Shown: positions 1 to 26,165, counted from the stretch's first letter. The stretch: 64,000 bases of DNA from Cheilinus undulatus (GCF_018320785.1 NC_054881.1:21824275-21888274); one strand, 5' to 3'. The notes: generated by a model from the sequence alone, not told the origin. Program-made: numbers and translations.

Positions 1-139
1 TTCGTTTTCATGCTAACTTTCTCCAAGAGTACCGTTACCTCATGAAGCTGCTGAGTCTGCTCTTAAATTCTGTTTTCTGAAGCGTGACAATGGGTAATGA
101 CCTACAGGAGGAAAAAAGACCGAAATAGACGAGAAAATT

Positions 140-242
140 CCGGAAAATTCACATTTCCCACTACATGATAAGCAAAAACCAGAGAGAAAAGCTAAATTAG
201 CGTCACTTCCGCATCAGTTAGACGTCACTTCCTCCCTTCACC
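140..242 (+). promoter_or_regulatory. atp5me: Proximal promoter / 5' UTR of atp5me
   Basis: Just upstream of the atp5me start codon lie CACTTCCG at 204-211 and CACTTCC at 226-232, both matching the ETS/GABP (NRF-2) core in reverse, and GACGTCA at 221-227, a CRE/ATF-like site. Paired ETS sites near the start are common in nuclear genes for oxidative phosphorylation subunits. No TATA box is evident, which fits a housekeeping promoter. The transcription start is not visible. Binding is inferred from motifs only. Confidence 0.5.
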
Positions 243-2357
243 ATGGTTCCTCCTGTCGCAGTGTCGCCGCTTATTAAGGTAATACAATTTATTATTCGCT
301 CTTGAATTGTAGTTGAAATTATTTCTACATAACGAACGTAGATGCTGAGTTATAAATTCATTATTCTACTTCAAAACGCGGACGAACTGGCCCTTATAGT
401 AGTTGCTCTTGTAGCATGTTAGCTAATGTTTGCTATCAATGACATTGAGCCTGAAACGTCACAGATGAGGGGTTTACTTCGATGCAGCTTTAAACTGAGA
501 CTGATCCTTAACATCTGTGTGAAATTATGTCTTGATTTTCTCTTTTTTATCTGTGGAGATACTTCAGTAATCAATGTATCCTATGTCATTCAATGACTAG
601 CTAGTGTGCTAATGTTTTAGTCCAACAATACAGACTGGACTTTGTCCATGTCTGAGTGAACTGAGCTTTCTTTGAATTCAGTTTATTTGCGTTGATGACT
701 GACAAATGAACAGAAGACTGTTTTCTCTCAGTTTGAATTGGTGTAAATGAAAATATTTTTTTCAAGATGTATCAGTGGAAATCTAAACCAGTAGCAACAA
801 ATAACTCTTTTGACAGCAATTTAAAAGGAACCCTGTGTAGTAAGATTTGTGGACTTCATTAGCTCAACATAAGTGCCTTTTATATATGTCTTTTATAAAT
901 GACACATGGTTATAATATACAATACTGTTTATCTAAAAATGATTATTTTTTAATTTTTAGGGTTCTCTTTAAATGTCTCAACTCACCTTGGAAGCTGTCT
1001 AGTATATATTTTTTTATATGTTTACCTCCTTTTCCTTCCAGACGGCAAGGTGGTCCGCCCTCCTGCTTGGCATTTTCTATGGGAAACAGAGGTTTGGTAA
1101 GTTTGTGTCTGAGGATGCAAAGGATATATGGTTCACCAATGAGCTGATTTAAAGCACTAGCCTGTTTATGTGAAGGTTTGGCATCCAAATCCCATTTAAG
1201 AGTTGCTTGCTTTTTTTTAATGAGTTAGTCTTTTTTTTGTTATTTGATAGCCAGAATAAAGGGATATATCCCCACACTGCTCCACCACAGGCACACCGTG
1301 CACTGAGGATTCATGCTCATGTTTTATGTCAGTATTTAATGTTGTCGATGTTTCATCCTGCCTGCAAGATGTTTTGCGTATACAGGATATTCAGGAAAAT
1401 AATTATGTGTGATTTTCCTTATTTCAACAAAAAAAGCACAATTTGAGTAGAGTTCATGTACATGGATCCATCTTATATCAAAACATTGCTAAACTTGGCT
1501 CACATAATAAAGCCAAAAATGCCCCAAAGGAGGAGCTGTTTGGGAGCTAAAAGAGATGGTTCTCCTGAGCTGACTGAAAATATCCAGATCACTAAAAAGA
1601 GCCAAGATTCCCATCACTAGTCCATGTACTAAAGAGATGATCAACCCAAGGGAGAGTTAAAATTAATTAAGAGAGTATTTACGACTTGCTGCTCATAGAT
1701 AATGGCAAGGGTTTCCAGCTATACAAACTGTTAGGAGGCTTATTTTTTATAACTAGTCTATTTCTCATGCACTGCTTCTTTTTCGATATTTGGAAATCTA
1801 ACCTTAATTTTTAAATTATTTCAAACCTACCATAAAAATAAGCCAATGCCAGCCAATTTGCTATATAATAGTTTTTATTCAGTCTGACACATTTATTGTG
1901 TGCAACCATTTTCACATCTTAACTAGACATTTATAATAATACACAAGCCCATCAGGAGTATTGTTACTTTTTGGGATATGGTGGCAGTAATTCTTATGAA
2001 TTCTCAAAATGTTTGTATTATAATTTTCTGAATTATTTCTCATTTATTTCATTTCATTTGACTAATGAAAAAGTTTCTTTATTCATTTAAAAAGAATATT
2101 TATTTTTCAGATTACCTAAAACCCATTGCTGAAGAGGAGAGGAGGGTGGAGGAAGCCGAGAAGAAGCTCAGAGAGGAGCAGGAGCGCATCTACAAACAGC
2201 TCTCTGAAGGTAGCCCCTCTACGTACCTGCCAATCCCACAAATACAGCATTGATTATGTTTCATTCTAACAAAGCAGCACGCATTTTTCCAACCCATTTT
2301 ATTTACCTTTTGTTTTTTCTCCTCTTTGCAGCGAATTCTGACACCATCCTGAAATGA
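243..2357 (+). CDS. atp5me: ATP synthase membrane subunit e, mitochondrial (4 exons)
   Basis: Subunit e is a small inner-membrane subunit of the F1Fo ATP synthase that helps dimerise the complex and shape cristae. Coding exons are 243-278, 1042-1096, 2111-2209 and 2332-2357, all with GT-AG introns and continuous phase, giving 71 residues (human about 69). The protein starts MVPPVAVSPLIK, nearly identical to the vertebrate N-terminus. It has one membrane segment around residues 13-28 containing GxxxG (GIFYG), the known dimerisation motif. A charged Glu/Lys/Arg-rich helix (about 34-65) follows, and the protein ends in ILK. The start ATG has a good context (ACCATGG). The gene is convergent with pde6b, as in human. 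No defect is seen. The fragmentary long ORFs over exons 2 and 3 are not the gene's true reading outside those exons. Confidence 0.95.
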
Positions 2358-2393
2358 AAGATCACTGGACCTGCTTCATTATGTCCCACACCT

Positions 2394-2399
2394 AATAAA
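2394..2399 (+). terminator. atp5me: Poly(A) signal of atp5me
   Basis: AATAAA lies 37 bases after the atp5me stop codon and is followed by T-rich sequence, giving a short 3' UTR typical of this gene. Confidence 0.75.
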
Positions 2400-3198
2400 A
2401 ATAAAATTATTTTTCATGTAATAATTAGTGTTCCTGTAATACTTGTATTTTATTTTGGATTTCAACTTTGTATTGTATTCGTAAAACTAAGGAAAAAAAA
2501 AAAAGAATCAAACTATAGACAAAATATTCTTGTTTTTGTCTTTGACACAAGGCTCATGGTCTCAGGCACAGTGATTTTATGGCCTTTATAACTGTAGAGG
2601 TTAAACCTTTTTTACTTTCTTAGGCTACTCTGGACTTTTGATTCTTTAACAATCTTAAAAAATGTGCACAATCTTTCTCTGAAAGAAGAACACCAAAACA
2701 GCTTTTCTTTGTTTGCAGAAAATATCTTGTTTTAACTGACATGCAAATAACGTATGTTGTTCCCACAACACAAAAATAGAACTTTCAAGGTTTTTTTCAA
2801 AGTCATTAAATTAGACATAACTCTTATCAGGGGCAGTGTACATCACCATGGAGTAGATTAACAAAGGAAAAATGGGCACTCATTATTGAGAAGTTTGAGG
2901 CCTTTCTTAAACTTAAAGTTTCCTAAATCCATCAGCTATTCAGGAAATAGTATCATGTGAAAGCATAATTCCGAAAAGCAGGGGTGGATGGAGGCTCAAC
3001 CTTATTATTTTCTACCTAAGCATGGGAACAGATTAATTTGATTGGTCCCCACTTCACACAAAGGCACTTTAGGTCTTGATTCATATTAAAAGATTTAACA
3101 GTGTTTGAACAGTTTTTGTTTGTTTGTTTGTTTTTTTTAAAGGGTTTTCTTTTTCTGACCATTTTGGGTCTGCCCTTGAACAGTGTTTCTGATTCATA

Positions 3199-4025
3199 GG
3201 TGAAAAAAGTACACAACTATTTTAGTAAAGTAAAAGTACAATTACTCTGGTCAAATTTTACTTCAGTTAAAGTAAAAGTACTGGTCTATAAATCTACTCA
3301 AGTAAAGTAACAAGTATTTGATTAAAAGTTTACTTTAAGTACTTACTAGTTACTATGAAGTTGCACAGTAAAATCTTTCATTATTGGCAATAACATTGAG
3401 AGAATGGATCTCCAACCAGAATGTTCAGGTAAAGTCACCCCATTATAAAATGTCAAAATACACAGAAAAAAATTGAAAGAGTTCAATATTTCACAATATG
3501 ACAGGAACTCCAACCTGGTGGATAACTTCAGTCATGGTGCAAATATGTCTCACATCAAAAACAACAATCCATCCAAAACATGAGCAAAAGAAGCCTAGCA
3601 TGGATCACTGTACAACAGGCAACATCTAAACTAAACACTCTGCCCAAGGGCATGATGGGAAACTGTCCACACATCCCCCTAGATTTGAAATGGCAGAGGG
3701 CAGAGCTTAAATCAGCTGACTCTTCACTGAGTTAATATAGCTGGCTGATCAACACCCTCAAGTTACGTTAATACTGAAGACCATTTCACTCAGAATTAAG
3801 TTGAAATTACACTGTAGGAGTTAAAATCCACTCTACTGTGTAGTCAACAGAGGTGGAAAAAGTACAAGAGTATTGTACTCAAGTGAACTAGTTACTGTGG
3901 CTAAAACTGAAGTAGAATTATGGATTTCAAGATATACTTATATACTAAAAAGTACAAATACCCCAAGACACTACTCAATTACAGTATTTTGAGTAAAAGT
4001 AATTAGTTACTTTCCGCCCATGCTC
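3199..4025 (+). repeat. hAT-like non-autonomous DNA repeat, composite of two left ends and a right end
   Basis: The segment is full of AAGTA-type words (GTAAAAGTA, ACTCAAGT, TAGTTACT). A left-end-like stretch GTGAAAAAAGTAC begins near 3200 and a second, GTGGAAAAAGTAC, near 3853. A right-end-like stretch GTTACTTTCCGCCC ends near 4020. This composition matches a very common family of teleost hAT-type non-autonomous elements, from memory. Two left ends with one right end suggest one copy inserted into or beside another. No transposase remains. Exact edges and target duplications were not resolved. Confidence 0.55.
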
Positions 4026-6695
4026 ATAAAAAAATGAAGACTTTAACTAGTAAGAACTCAGCATTTTCAGAAAATAAAAAACTAAACATACAAACTAGCA
4101 TTTTAAACATTAATACTCAAAATTAAGCTTAGGTGAAAAAGTGAAATGGTGTTAGTGTGTACCTGTCCTTCAGTAGGAGATGAGCCTGGGGGAAGAGCAT
4201 GGTTTTAATCCTGGCCTAATTTAGCAGCAATCCCAGGATTAGGGTCAGGGACCAGTAGTAGAAAGTGCAGTGTAGACAGAAGTGTCCACTCAGTACTTGT
4301 GAGTAGTGTAATATCTTAACCCCAATTATGAACACTGCACTAACATAAAGTTCAGGCAATGACACAGTTATTATGAGGGTCTAGCGACTGCATGTAGGGT
4401 TTAAGAAAACTTAAAGTTGCTTCATGTAACCATCCTGGCTATATGTTTATGTTGAAATTGAAAATAAGATGAGGATTTGTCTGTAAAAGATGGTTAAGTG
4501 AGTTAAAGTGTTACAGAAAAACAAAACACTCAGTTACCTTCAAAAATACATTTGTTTTATTGTATAGTCATTGTACAAATGAAGGGGGTAAGCTTCAATA
4601 CTGACCATTTTCTATTTAAAAATGTTAGCTGGTCAATCCAGAGCATTGTAAGTTACATTTATTGTCTAATATTACATGGCCATATCAATTACATGTGGGT
4701 CTTTCGTTCCATAAGTGGCATTTTAGTATCTGTAAATTTAGGAAAGCATGATTCATTGAAATCCTTCAGGTATCTAACGGAATAAGAAATTCCTTAATGA
4801 TTCATTTGCCAGTGCTTACCCTACTTATACTACGTAAAAATAAGCAACTAGATTTTGACTAGAAAAATACACGTTATATTTACACCTTGGAAGGTTTTAT
4901 GTACATTTCAGTACAAGAAACTGTCTCAAACAGCTGATTACCCTTAAGTGTCTGTCTGCACAAGCTGCTCTTGTCGAGGCCCAATAGGCTTGTGGTTTGC
5001 ACTGAAGCCTCGACATTCAACAAGACCTAGTCTGTTTTCAGGTCTTTGACCTGATGCTTTTTTTTGTGGAGTTAGAAAGATCTCCACATTTGCATTTGTG
5101 TGCTTCTTTTTGTCTTACAACAAAACACATAGTTTATCATCTATATTTCTTTTTTTGCCCTTAACAAAACACAGGGCTAGCTTCTGCTACTCACTGTAGG
5201 GTGGGTCTTAAGGGAGATGACTTCCAGCAGAGCTTAGTAAGTAAAAGTTTTTTTTGTTTGTTTTTTTTGGTAGCAGTTTAAGGAAGATGATTGCCCCTGC
5301 TACCGTACTATGCTTCAGAACATTCTGTAGCAATCAGTATTAGAGTAGTAACATCCCTCACTACTCTCGTATACATATTTACTGTATAAAGGCAACATGA
5401 GGAAGCAGCTACAGTCCTAAATGCATTTATGCAATGCAAAATAACTTTAAACTGTTTCTTTAGCTGCAGCAGTATTTATCTTTTATCTACTTCTGGCTTT
5501 GTCATGCAAGGTAAACAGACTCTCATTTCAGTGACTGGAAGAAGTGAGCATTATATTACCATTAAAAACTCTAAAATGTACATTTAGATCTTGGTTCTAA
5601 CTAGTCATTATCTGAAAATATATTCTGAAGTGTATTTGAGTTATACAATTATGTACAACACAGTGTGTAAGAAATTTAAACATGATGTACAAACCACAGA
5701 GACCTACAACCTGTATCCCTGAATACTATACACTATAGACAAGTTTCAATCACTGCCCATACTAATGTACATTTTCTCCTCTTATTTTTTGATTCCCTTC
5801 AACTGCAGATAAACTGTGAAAAGAAACATTAAATTTACCGGACACAATACTTGTCACATCTTGGTACAATCTGGACTAACATTAATCCTCAAAAATAAGA
5901 AAACAGATTCTGTATGTTTTCCTGTCATGCTTTGATTTTGCCTCACATGAGGCAAGTCATACAAAATAAGTTTAACATACCAGACTAATTTTTGGTTACC
6001 TGGATTCCCAAACTCTGGCGTATGGGATCGTACCAAATGGCCACATAAATCTGATTTACAAATCGATAACCAAGTAAGGTTCCATGTGTGCAGACATACA
6101 AAAGGGGTGGTAAAAAGTACTCTCAAATGGGTATGATTAGTCTCTATTACAGGATGATAACTGTCAAGTGTTTATATTATCACAATCGTACATTTTACAT
6201 TAAAAATCATCTAGGAAACATCAGTGTTGGTTGGTCTCTCAACTTCCTCTCACTCTCAGCTCCAGAGCTCTATGATAACGAGATCTAATTGGTCAGTAAG
6301 TGGAGTTTCAGGTTTATCACTAACACCAAAAATAAGTGTTCAATCTAACCATGTTGCTCTACCCAGCTAAGAGGTGAACCCCCTTCACAGTACTGAAAAC
6401 CCCTATTTAACCCTGAAGTTGCCTTACTAACCAAAAATCCTGCTTTGTAGTATACCCCACTGATCAGTGATTTCTCACAAGGATGAAACATCTCTTTTCT
6501 TGCTAATGATTCACTCCTTGTTCAGCTTGTCTGACCAGTGGAAGTTTCCCTGATAAAAATACCAAGGGGCTGAGCGTTTGATCACGTCTTTATAACATTT
6601 TTCCTGCCAACTGACAGGCTGGCTGTGTTGTTCAGGTAGTCCTGAAGTCAGCCAGTCTTGAGATGTCCTCCAATTGTTCCAACCTTGGTGATTAT
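4026..6695 (-). other. Gene-free stretch; candidate long 3' UTR of pde6b
   Basis: No exon-like ORF is seen. It lies immediately 3' of the pde6b stop codon. A minus-strand AATAAA is present at 4556-4561, followed by T-rich minus-strand sequence, so a roughly 2.1-kb 3' UTR is possible. I noticed no clear transposable element from 4560 to 6695. A closer alternative poly(A) site cannot be excluded. Confidence 0.3.
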
Positions 6696-19233
<12,538 letters not shown>

Positions 19234-22200
19234 TGTTCCTGCTACCTCTTCTCCCTCTTCAGCTCAGAGATGGATCTTCCTCCTGGTTACTCTCTGCTCT
19301 AAATGAGCTTCTTCCAACTTCTCAGAGTAGAAATAAAAGAGAAAGAAAAACAGCCCAAATTACTGTCAAGAGTCCAGTTTGTTCCTTATAGAAAAAATAA
19401 CACCATCATTATACTGCACATAAAAGGGAAAACTCAAATACTATTAAAAATAATCCCCCCCGCTTGTGGGAGAAGGGGAGTGAGTGCAGGCGAGCCCTGA
19501 GCAGAAGGCAGAGGGCTGAGTCCAAACAATCCTTCTGTCATCAGCAGATAGAGCTGAAGGTTAGCAGGGATCTGCCTATGCTAAACATGTCAGCTGATCA
19601 TCTAGTGATGGATATTTGGGCCAAACGGTCCAATGTTTCAGTGCAGTCAGTATCTTTGTGACAGTGTAGATCAACAATAAGGATGACAGGGTTCAATATC
19701 AGCAGAGAAAATAAATGAACCTTGTCACGAGATGCTCTTAAGTTTAACAGATTTCTTTGTATAAGATAAGACTTTGTGACATATTGTAAAGATGTAGGAA
19801 CCCAGCTTATTCATACAAATCATAATCAAATGTATGAATGTCCTTTCTCTATATATTATTTTAATTGACTGTGACTATAGTATTTTTTAAAATGTTGCAT
19901 CCCTGTTTGTCTCCATCCCTCTCACAGATACAGGTCTAACTGTACAAGCTCTTTAAGTCCTTATTAAACAAGGCCTCCTCTGGCATAAGCCCTATTTAGT
20001 TAGGACACTAGCTGATTATCTCAGCACCCCAACTCTCTGTCTTTCTCTCAATACAGTCTACAAGTTGTAGGCAATTTCTTACTTTAAACAAAAGGGTAAG
20101 CAGTGACTAGCATTATTCTTTTAATGTGATAGATGCTCAATGATGTCCATTACAACAGTAAATGTGCTAAAGAAGACAACAATGAGCTATGGTAGCTATT
20201 TAAAGTTTATAATAATGAATCATCAACACCAAAGAGAGGCTGGCCCAAAGTGGAAAAAGAGCAAGTTAATCCTTTCATTCAGAGATGGGAGGTCCTGTCT
20301 ATTATAAGGTTTCATAAACACCTTAAACAAAAGGTCAAATAGATAATCTGCCTTCACTACAATAGATTACAGCAGGTGTGTACTTGTCTCCTGTGTAAAG
20401 CCACTAAAACTGAGCACAGGATGGTCACTGTGAACTACACTGTGTGTAGTAATGTTTCTTTTTCACTTTTGCTAATTTAATTTTAATTTCATAATGACTC
20501 AGGAGGAAGGTCTTAAACCGTTTCAAGATAATATCTGTTATTTTGCATTAAAATGTCTACACTTATTAAAAATGACTACTCCTATGCCACACTTACATGT
20601 ACCTTTATTTTTAGGTGAGGTTTGATATAACCCTAAATATTTCCATCAGTTTTTAAAGACAAGGAAATTCTAAATGTTTATAGTTGTGATGTCTTGAAAC
20701 AGTGGTGCTGCCAGGTGGACCACCATGACAAGAAACCATATGTTAATTGTTACCATTGAAACACTGGATGTTTCATCAAAGACTGTAAGTGCAAGCTGCT
20801 ACAGGAAACTATTGTTGTGCTGCTGAGCTTCATTCATGTTTAGTGCTGCTAACTTGTGATGGACCACAATTCTCTGCCATCGACTGTGTGGTCTATGTCC
20901 GGAGAGCACCCAGAAACCACCTTTTAATTCACTGCTCAGCTCTGTTGATCACAGTGATTTAAACTGGCAGTTTTACCAACCACACTCCATGAGGTGTGTT
21001 CACTAAAAAGCAAACTACCATTTTTGTTTAATGGATGAACATCACATCATGAGGGAGAAAAGATATTAATAGCAGCTTTTCTGTTTAACACAGTGAGCTA
21101 CTTGCAAAACATACTGGGATTTCTTGCAGCATTACCCAAGGTCACTTTTACGATAAGTTTTGGGACTGGTTTTCTGCATAATGTGAAACTAAGTGAAAAC
21201 ACTGGATTGTAGATTTTATGAAACACAGAGTCCTCAATGAAAAAAAAGAAGGAAGTAGTGGAGATGGGCAGAGCTAAGCCCAGCATCTCGACCCGTCATC
21301 TTTTATTACTGTTTTGATTAAGAGTCTCTTAGTGGTGGACTTGTCATATGTTTAATGTCTTCAAATTAAGTGGATCTATATGCAGTGAAAACAGTCTAAT
21401 AAAATGTATGCAGGTTTTTGTTAATGAGGTGGAGTTTAAGAAGAGTCATAGGGCAGTAAAGGTCAGGTGATTACCAAAGTTAAGGCCTTGAAAATGAGGA
21501 CTCCTTACATTAAAATAAACAGATTTTATGGCTTTAATTATCGTTGGGTTGATTGCCAAATCACAACTTCTATTATAGACAGAGGGGGAAAAAAATTTAA
21601 AGTTCAGGAAGTACCTAGCTCAGGAGGTAAATTTATATCTCCAATGAATCATTAAGAGACATCTTAAAGGCCAAAAGAAACACAGTGATCAATGAGTATT
21701 GCTTTATAGACAGAGCCATGTGAATATTGTTGAAATATTGCTACTAGATTAGACTAGAATATATGGAAGCAATTTAATTTTCACTGAAACAGAACAAAAC
21801 CTGCCTCTCATCTGACCTAAAATTTGGATTTCATGCCACTGCCGTTCTACGTCCTTACTTTTCTTTTTTTCTTTTTTACGATAGTGATAATGTTTATTTA
21901 AAGGGTAGCGGTGCATATTAATAAACAACACTAGTGCAGGACTAGGCAATGTAAATATAGCATCTTATAGCCACTGGTTAACCCCTGTTTATACTTCCTA
22001 GCTGCAGTGCCAATACTGACCACAAGATGGAGCTAGTACCATTTCTTAACATCTGAACTTGCACACTGCTGGCCCACTCACGCAGGAGCAGAACACCTTC
22101 TTATTCAGGCTCCCAGGATGGTTTCTTAGATTACAAAATCCTCCTAGATTTTTATACTTATGCTGTTTGATAAGAGCGCTTCTTAGGTGTGTCTGGGCAT

Positions 22201-23182
22201 AGGACCAAAAATTAAAAATGATTGATTTAAATCTAGAGCATCAGTTGAGCAAACAAGGTTAATGATTTGTTTGAAGTATTGTTATGATTGAACATTTATC
22301 CCCATAGATTTATGGTCCAAAGAAGTAGAAATTTAAAATGACTTTCAGAAGTTTCAATACCTTTTCATTCCAACGGCCCAAAACAGCCACATCTCCAATC
22401 TGCTGAAATTTTGCATTTACATGCCAGAATACAAAACTTGGGGACACAAACCAGAGTAACAGGAAAGTGATTTTTGGATTAAATGTATATTAAGGGCTTA
22501 AGGCTGTGTACATTTGCAATGTTACTGAACATGACATTGCCTTAAATTAAGGGTGATTGATATTGGAAAAAAATTAGATTGTGATTTTTTTTTATAACTG
22601 TGTTACATTTTGCAATCCATCTCTTTGTGATCATTTTTAAGCTTGGTTTTTTCAGTATATTTTAGTCAGACACAACTAAAGACAACATACAGCAGTAAGA
22701 GGTAGGACTTTTGCCAATAGTGGGTGCCCACACCTAAACGGTGAAAGTCTGTTTTGGGATCTTTAAATACAGAAATACAGTAGTCCTGATGGCCAGCAGA
22801 GGGTGCAATGTTCCTTAAGCCTTGCCCTCTACAAAAAGTAACAGCCAAATAAAACCAGCCACTCCTTTGTTTACATGTGTCTATCAAAGAAGTTCACAAG
22901 CTAATTTTCTCTCACTTATTACTTGAACAACCTTGAGGGGTTAAAAGGATAAAAAACAACTCTGTTCATGTGTATATCTGGGATTTACACTATTAAATCC
23001 CTACACTTACACTTGTAATTCTAGCTTTACACTAAGGCCCATTACTTATATGTAATACTGATTTAACAGTGTTAAATATATTTAGAAACAGAATGGCTTT
23101 TTGTAAGCTTACAAATTAATCATGTTTGTAAAAGTAAGTAATTAAATCTAATAAAGTGAATCTGTGATTTAAAAGTTTAATT
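19234..23182. other. Intergenic, pde6b 5' flank
   Basis: The first one or two hundred bases should hold the pde6b 5' UTR and promoter. The remainder shows only short chance ORFs and no repeat that I could name with confidence. No RNA gene was recognised. Confidence 0.5.
19451..19456 (+). promoter_or_regulatory. pde6b: CRX/OTX-like motif upstream of pde6b
   Basis: TAATCC, the core bound by photoreceptor homeodomain factors CRX/OTX, lies 218 bases upstream of the pde6b start codon. A partial NRL-like GTCAGCTGATC occurs at about 19589. Such short motifs arise often by chance, so this is only suggestive of rod promoter elements. Confidence 0.25.
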
Positions 23183-23976
23183 TTAAGTGGGGGTATTATG
23201 CCTTTTTTCAAGGCTTTACACCATCTCTCTGATACACACGTAGTAGCTTTACATGGTTTACAGCTCAAAAAACTCCTCGTTTCTCACACTGGTGTCCTGA
23301 AAAACCCTTACTTTAACCTCCGTCTGAAACGCTTTGTTTTCGCTGCTGCCTCTTTAACACTCCCCCCCTCCACGGACCTGCTTTCCTCCGATTGGCCGAT
23401 TTTCTGGAGGCTGGCCGGCGGCAGGACTCAATGTTTCGTGCCCGCCCCCTCCAATGTGGCTATGTTTGTGGCTACTTGTAAACTTTGAATGAACCGGTCC
23501 GACTGAGTAAAATATGACGAAATTTGATATACATCTGTACGTGTTAGACCAGGAGTCTGACCCTGATGGTTTGGAGAGAGAGGGGGAAGAAAACCAGTAG
23601 CAGCGAAGGATAGAGCAGGACGTATCTGTTTGGTAAGTGTTTAATTACTGTGTTACTAAATGGCTAAATGGCTAAAAGGCCTTGTGGGGGCGGTCTGTTC
23701 TGCTTTGCCAGCAGCATAGACAAACCAGTCAGGAGATCCCATTAGGATGACCTCATCAGTTCGCTCCATCAAAATCTCATCTCAGGAAGATCTCAGAGAG
23801 ATTCCAACGAACCGTTGTCATCAGTTTACAGTCTACCCTAACCCTAATTCCAAGATTACTGCCACATACATTTATCTTGCGGTTTGAAAATTTGCATACA
23901 TGGAGTATGGACACCCAACATTGTGACTTTATATTTATGTTTTAAAAATTGGAAAAGTATAATACCCCCTTTTTAA
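23183..23976. mobile_element. piggyBac-like MITE with TTAA ends
   Basis: TTAA at 23183-23186 is followed by GTGGGGGTATTAT. At the other end, TTAA at 23973-23976 read inward on the minus strand is followed by AAAGGGGGTATTAT. The shared GGGGGTATTAT next to TTAA is the pattern of a terminal inverted repeat with a TTAA target, as in piggyBac-type elements. The interior is more GC-rich than its surroundings and includes a 96-codon chance ORF (23198-23488) with no recognised domain. No transposase is present. Confidence 0.6.
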
Positions 23977-26165
23977 GTGATTTACAGTACTTCTCTAATG
24001 AAACATTTAAGACCACATAAATCGGATTAAATCAACCTTTTCACATGGTGAATAATCAGAGCTGAAGCCAACCCGTGATATTTTACAATCTAGACCATAC
24101 CTTTAGAGATACTTTTTCCTAGAGTCAGAAGATGAAGTGCATTAAAAGAGCTGCAAAATACCTTTTGACAGGTAGCAACTCTGAGTAGATGTTGAGTCAT
24201 AGCTAAAAACCATCTGGCTGTAACCCTTTGGTCAAGAGAACAGAAACACAGGTGGACTTTGAGAAGGTCAGACAGATGGATGCGGCCGAACAAGAAGATA
24301 GTCCAAGTCAGGCCTGAGCAAACCCTGACTACAAATCATGATGATTCTTAAGGAGCGGGGCTTGATCATTGATCTCATACTACTCTTGTAGCAGAGCAAC
24401 ACGTTTCTAAAGGGTCAGAGATAAGGACAAGCCTATTAAGATGTGATGGTGCCTGAACTTTTAGATCTCTGTGGGCGAGAAGACGGACTTTAAATTCTAT
24501 TCTAGATCCTAATTGGCTTGTCTGTCTGCATCACCGCTGAGTAGACGTGTTTACCAACAGAGTGTGGTAAGTCAGCACGTGTTCCTTTAACCGTGAGTTT
24601 AAACACATTTGATTCAATATGTTTCATTAGGGAAATAAAAACGTGCAAAAAATCAATAATATTATGGATATAGAACGCACCAGATTCTAATAGACAGTAT
24701 TATTACATGGCATATTATACAAGCAAGAGTCCTGGTGAGTTGGTGGGGTTAATCCAGGAAATGAGAGTTCACAAGTTCACAGCAAAAAGAGAGTTGTGTG
24801 TTAGCCTTCTGGTGATACCTGATTGCATTTACGCATGTTCAGTTATCTGAATCACAGTTCTCATTTTGTCCTAACATTAAAATGGGTTTGCTAGTTTGAT
24901 CTTTATTAAGAATAGAGGCATTTCTAATTTGCTGTTGAAGTATATAAGCCTTTTCCTTGGCTACTGTCTATAGACTTACAAACTGATTACTCAGTTATAT
25001 AAAAATAAAGTCATTAAGTAATTAATTCTATTAATTATTTCTAAAGATGTGGGTTAATGTTGTCAGTTGGGCTGTAGTATCTGTCCTTAAGCAGCCCAGA
25101 ATTCATCATGTACTAAAAATCTAGGTAGTACAAGTTTGTCAATAGGACAGTTTATCTCAGTACTTGTGTATTTAGAAGACAAGAAAACCTAGTATATGGC
25201 TGACCACTACTATCTGGGTTGCCTGTTGAAATGCTTGACTGAAATGTGTGTTCTGGCAGAGTGATTTTGTCATGACTGTAATAGTTTATCATTTTTAGCC
25301 AAAGTTATAGTAAGTGGTTACTGGAATGTAAAAAGCTACATGTTGTCCTCTGTCTCTGTCTGTCTCCTTCTGTGTTTAATGAAGCCCTGAGCAGCAACAT
25401 CCCCCCTCCCCTCCTGCTTTTCTTCTACTGCATCTGATTGGTTAAACACAGACATATCGACTCTGATGCATTTGAGGAACAGGGGTAAAAATACACTTTC
25501 TGTATTGTTTGCTATTAGTGCGCAAAGGGGAGAAATGGGCAAAAACCTCTCCTCTGCACAGGACAAGCTGTTGGTGTGGCTCTCTGCTTTGGTTTTAACA
25601 AGAACAGCGGTCCAGTTTGGAGGAAACTGCAGCAGTCCTATAGCGACATCCAAGCTAACATTTAACGGTAGACAATACGGGACAAGCCCACCAGCATGAT
25701 CGGAAATTCATGCCAAAACAGACTGGGAGTAGAGCAAGACCACTTTTTTCTGTCACGGAAAGCTTTCAGTGTTGATCTCTGCACTTGTTTGGATAAGACA
25801 CGTTGTCTGGTTCAGACAAAAGCTCCGCTGCAGCTCAGTCCCAGCTAATGTTCAACAAGTCATTAACAGTACACAACAACTAACCCTTTCCCTGTAACTA
25901 TCACATAATCATGCCAAAGCGGGGCGACAGAAGAGAGACAACATGTTTTCTGCTGTTGTGATTAATTCAGAGCTAATCGCTCCAAGCAGCCAATGTGTTT
26001 ACAAGCATTCACACAAGAAGTTATCTTTTCCCCCTCAAATATCACATAGTCATGCCAAAGCAGGTCAGCAGAGGAGTGAAAGTATCTTTCCCAACATGAA
26101 AATCTTACAGGGTTGTTTTCATTCTTTGTTATACAGAAATGTGGCCCAGTTCTATTTTTATGCCT
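23977..26165. other. Intergenic, with three degenerate repeat units
   Basis: No gene is recognised. Between about 25640 and 26090, three related units carry ATGCCAAA at 25709, 25911 and 26052, each preceded by similar AGCTAA and ATCACATA-type words. They look like an imperfect tandem repeat of about 140-200 bases. Overlapping ORFs at 25336-26195 on both strands have no recognisable protein features. Confidence 0.35.

Noticed and set aside
899-1147. 82-codon ORF over the second atp5me exon
   Set aside because: Only 1042-1096 is coding, and in a different frame from this ORF's Met-initiated reading; splice sites and family match define the exon.
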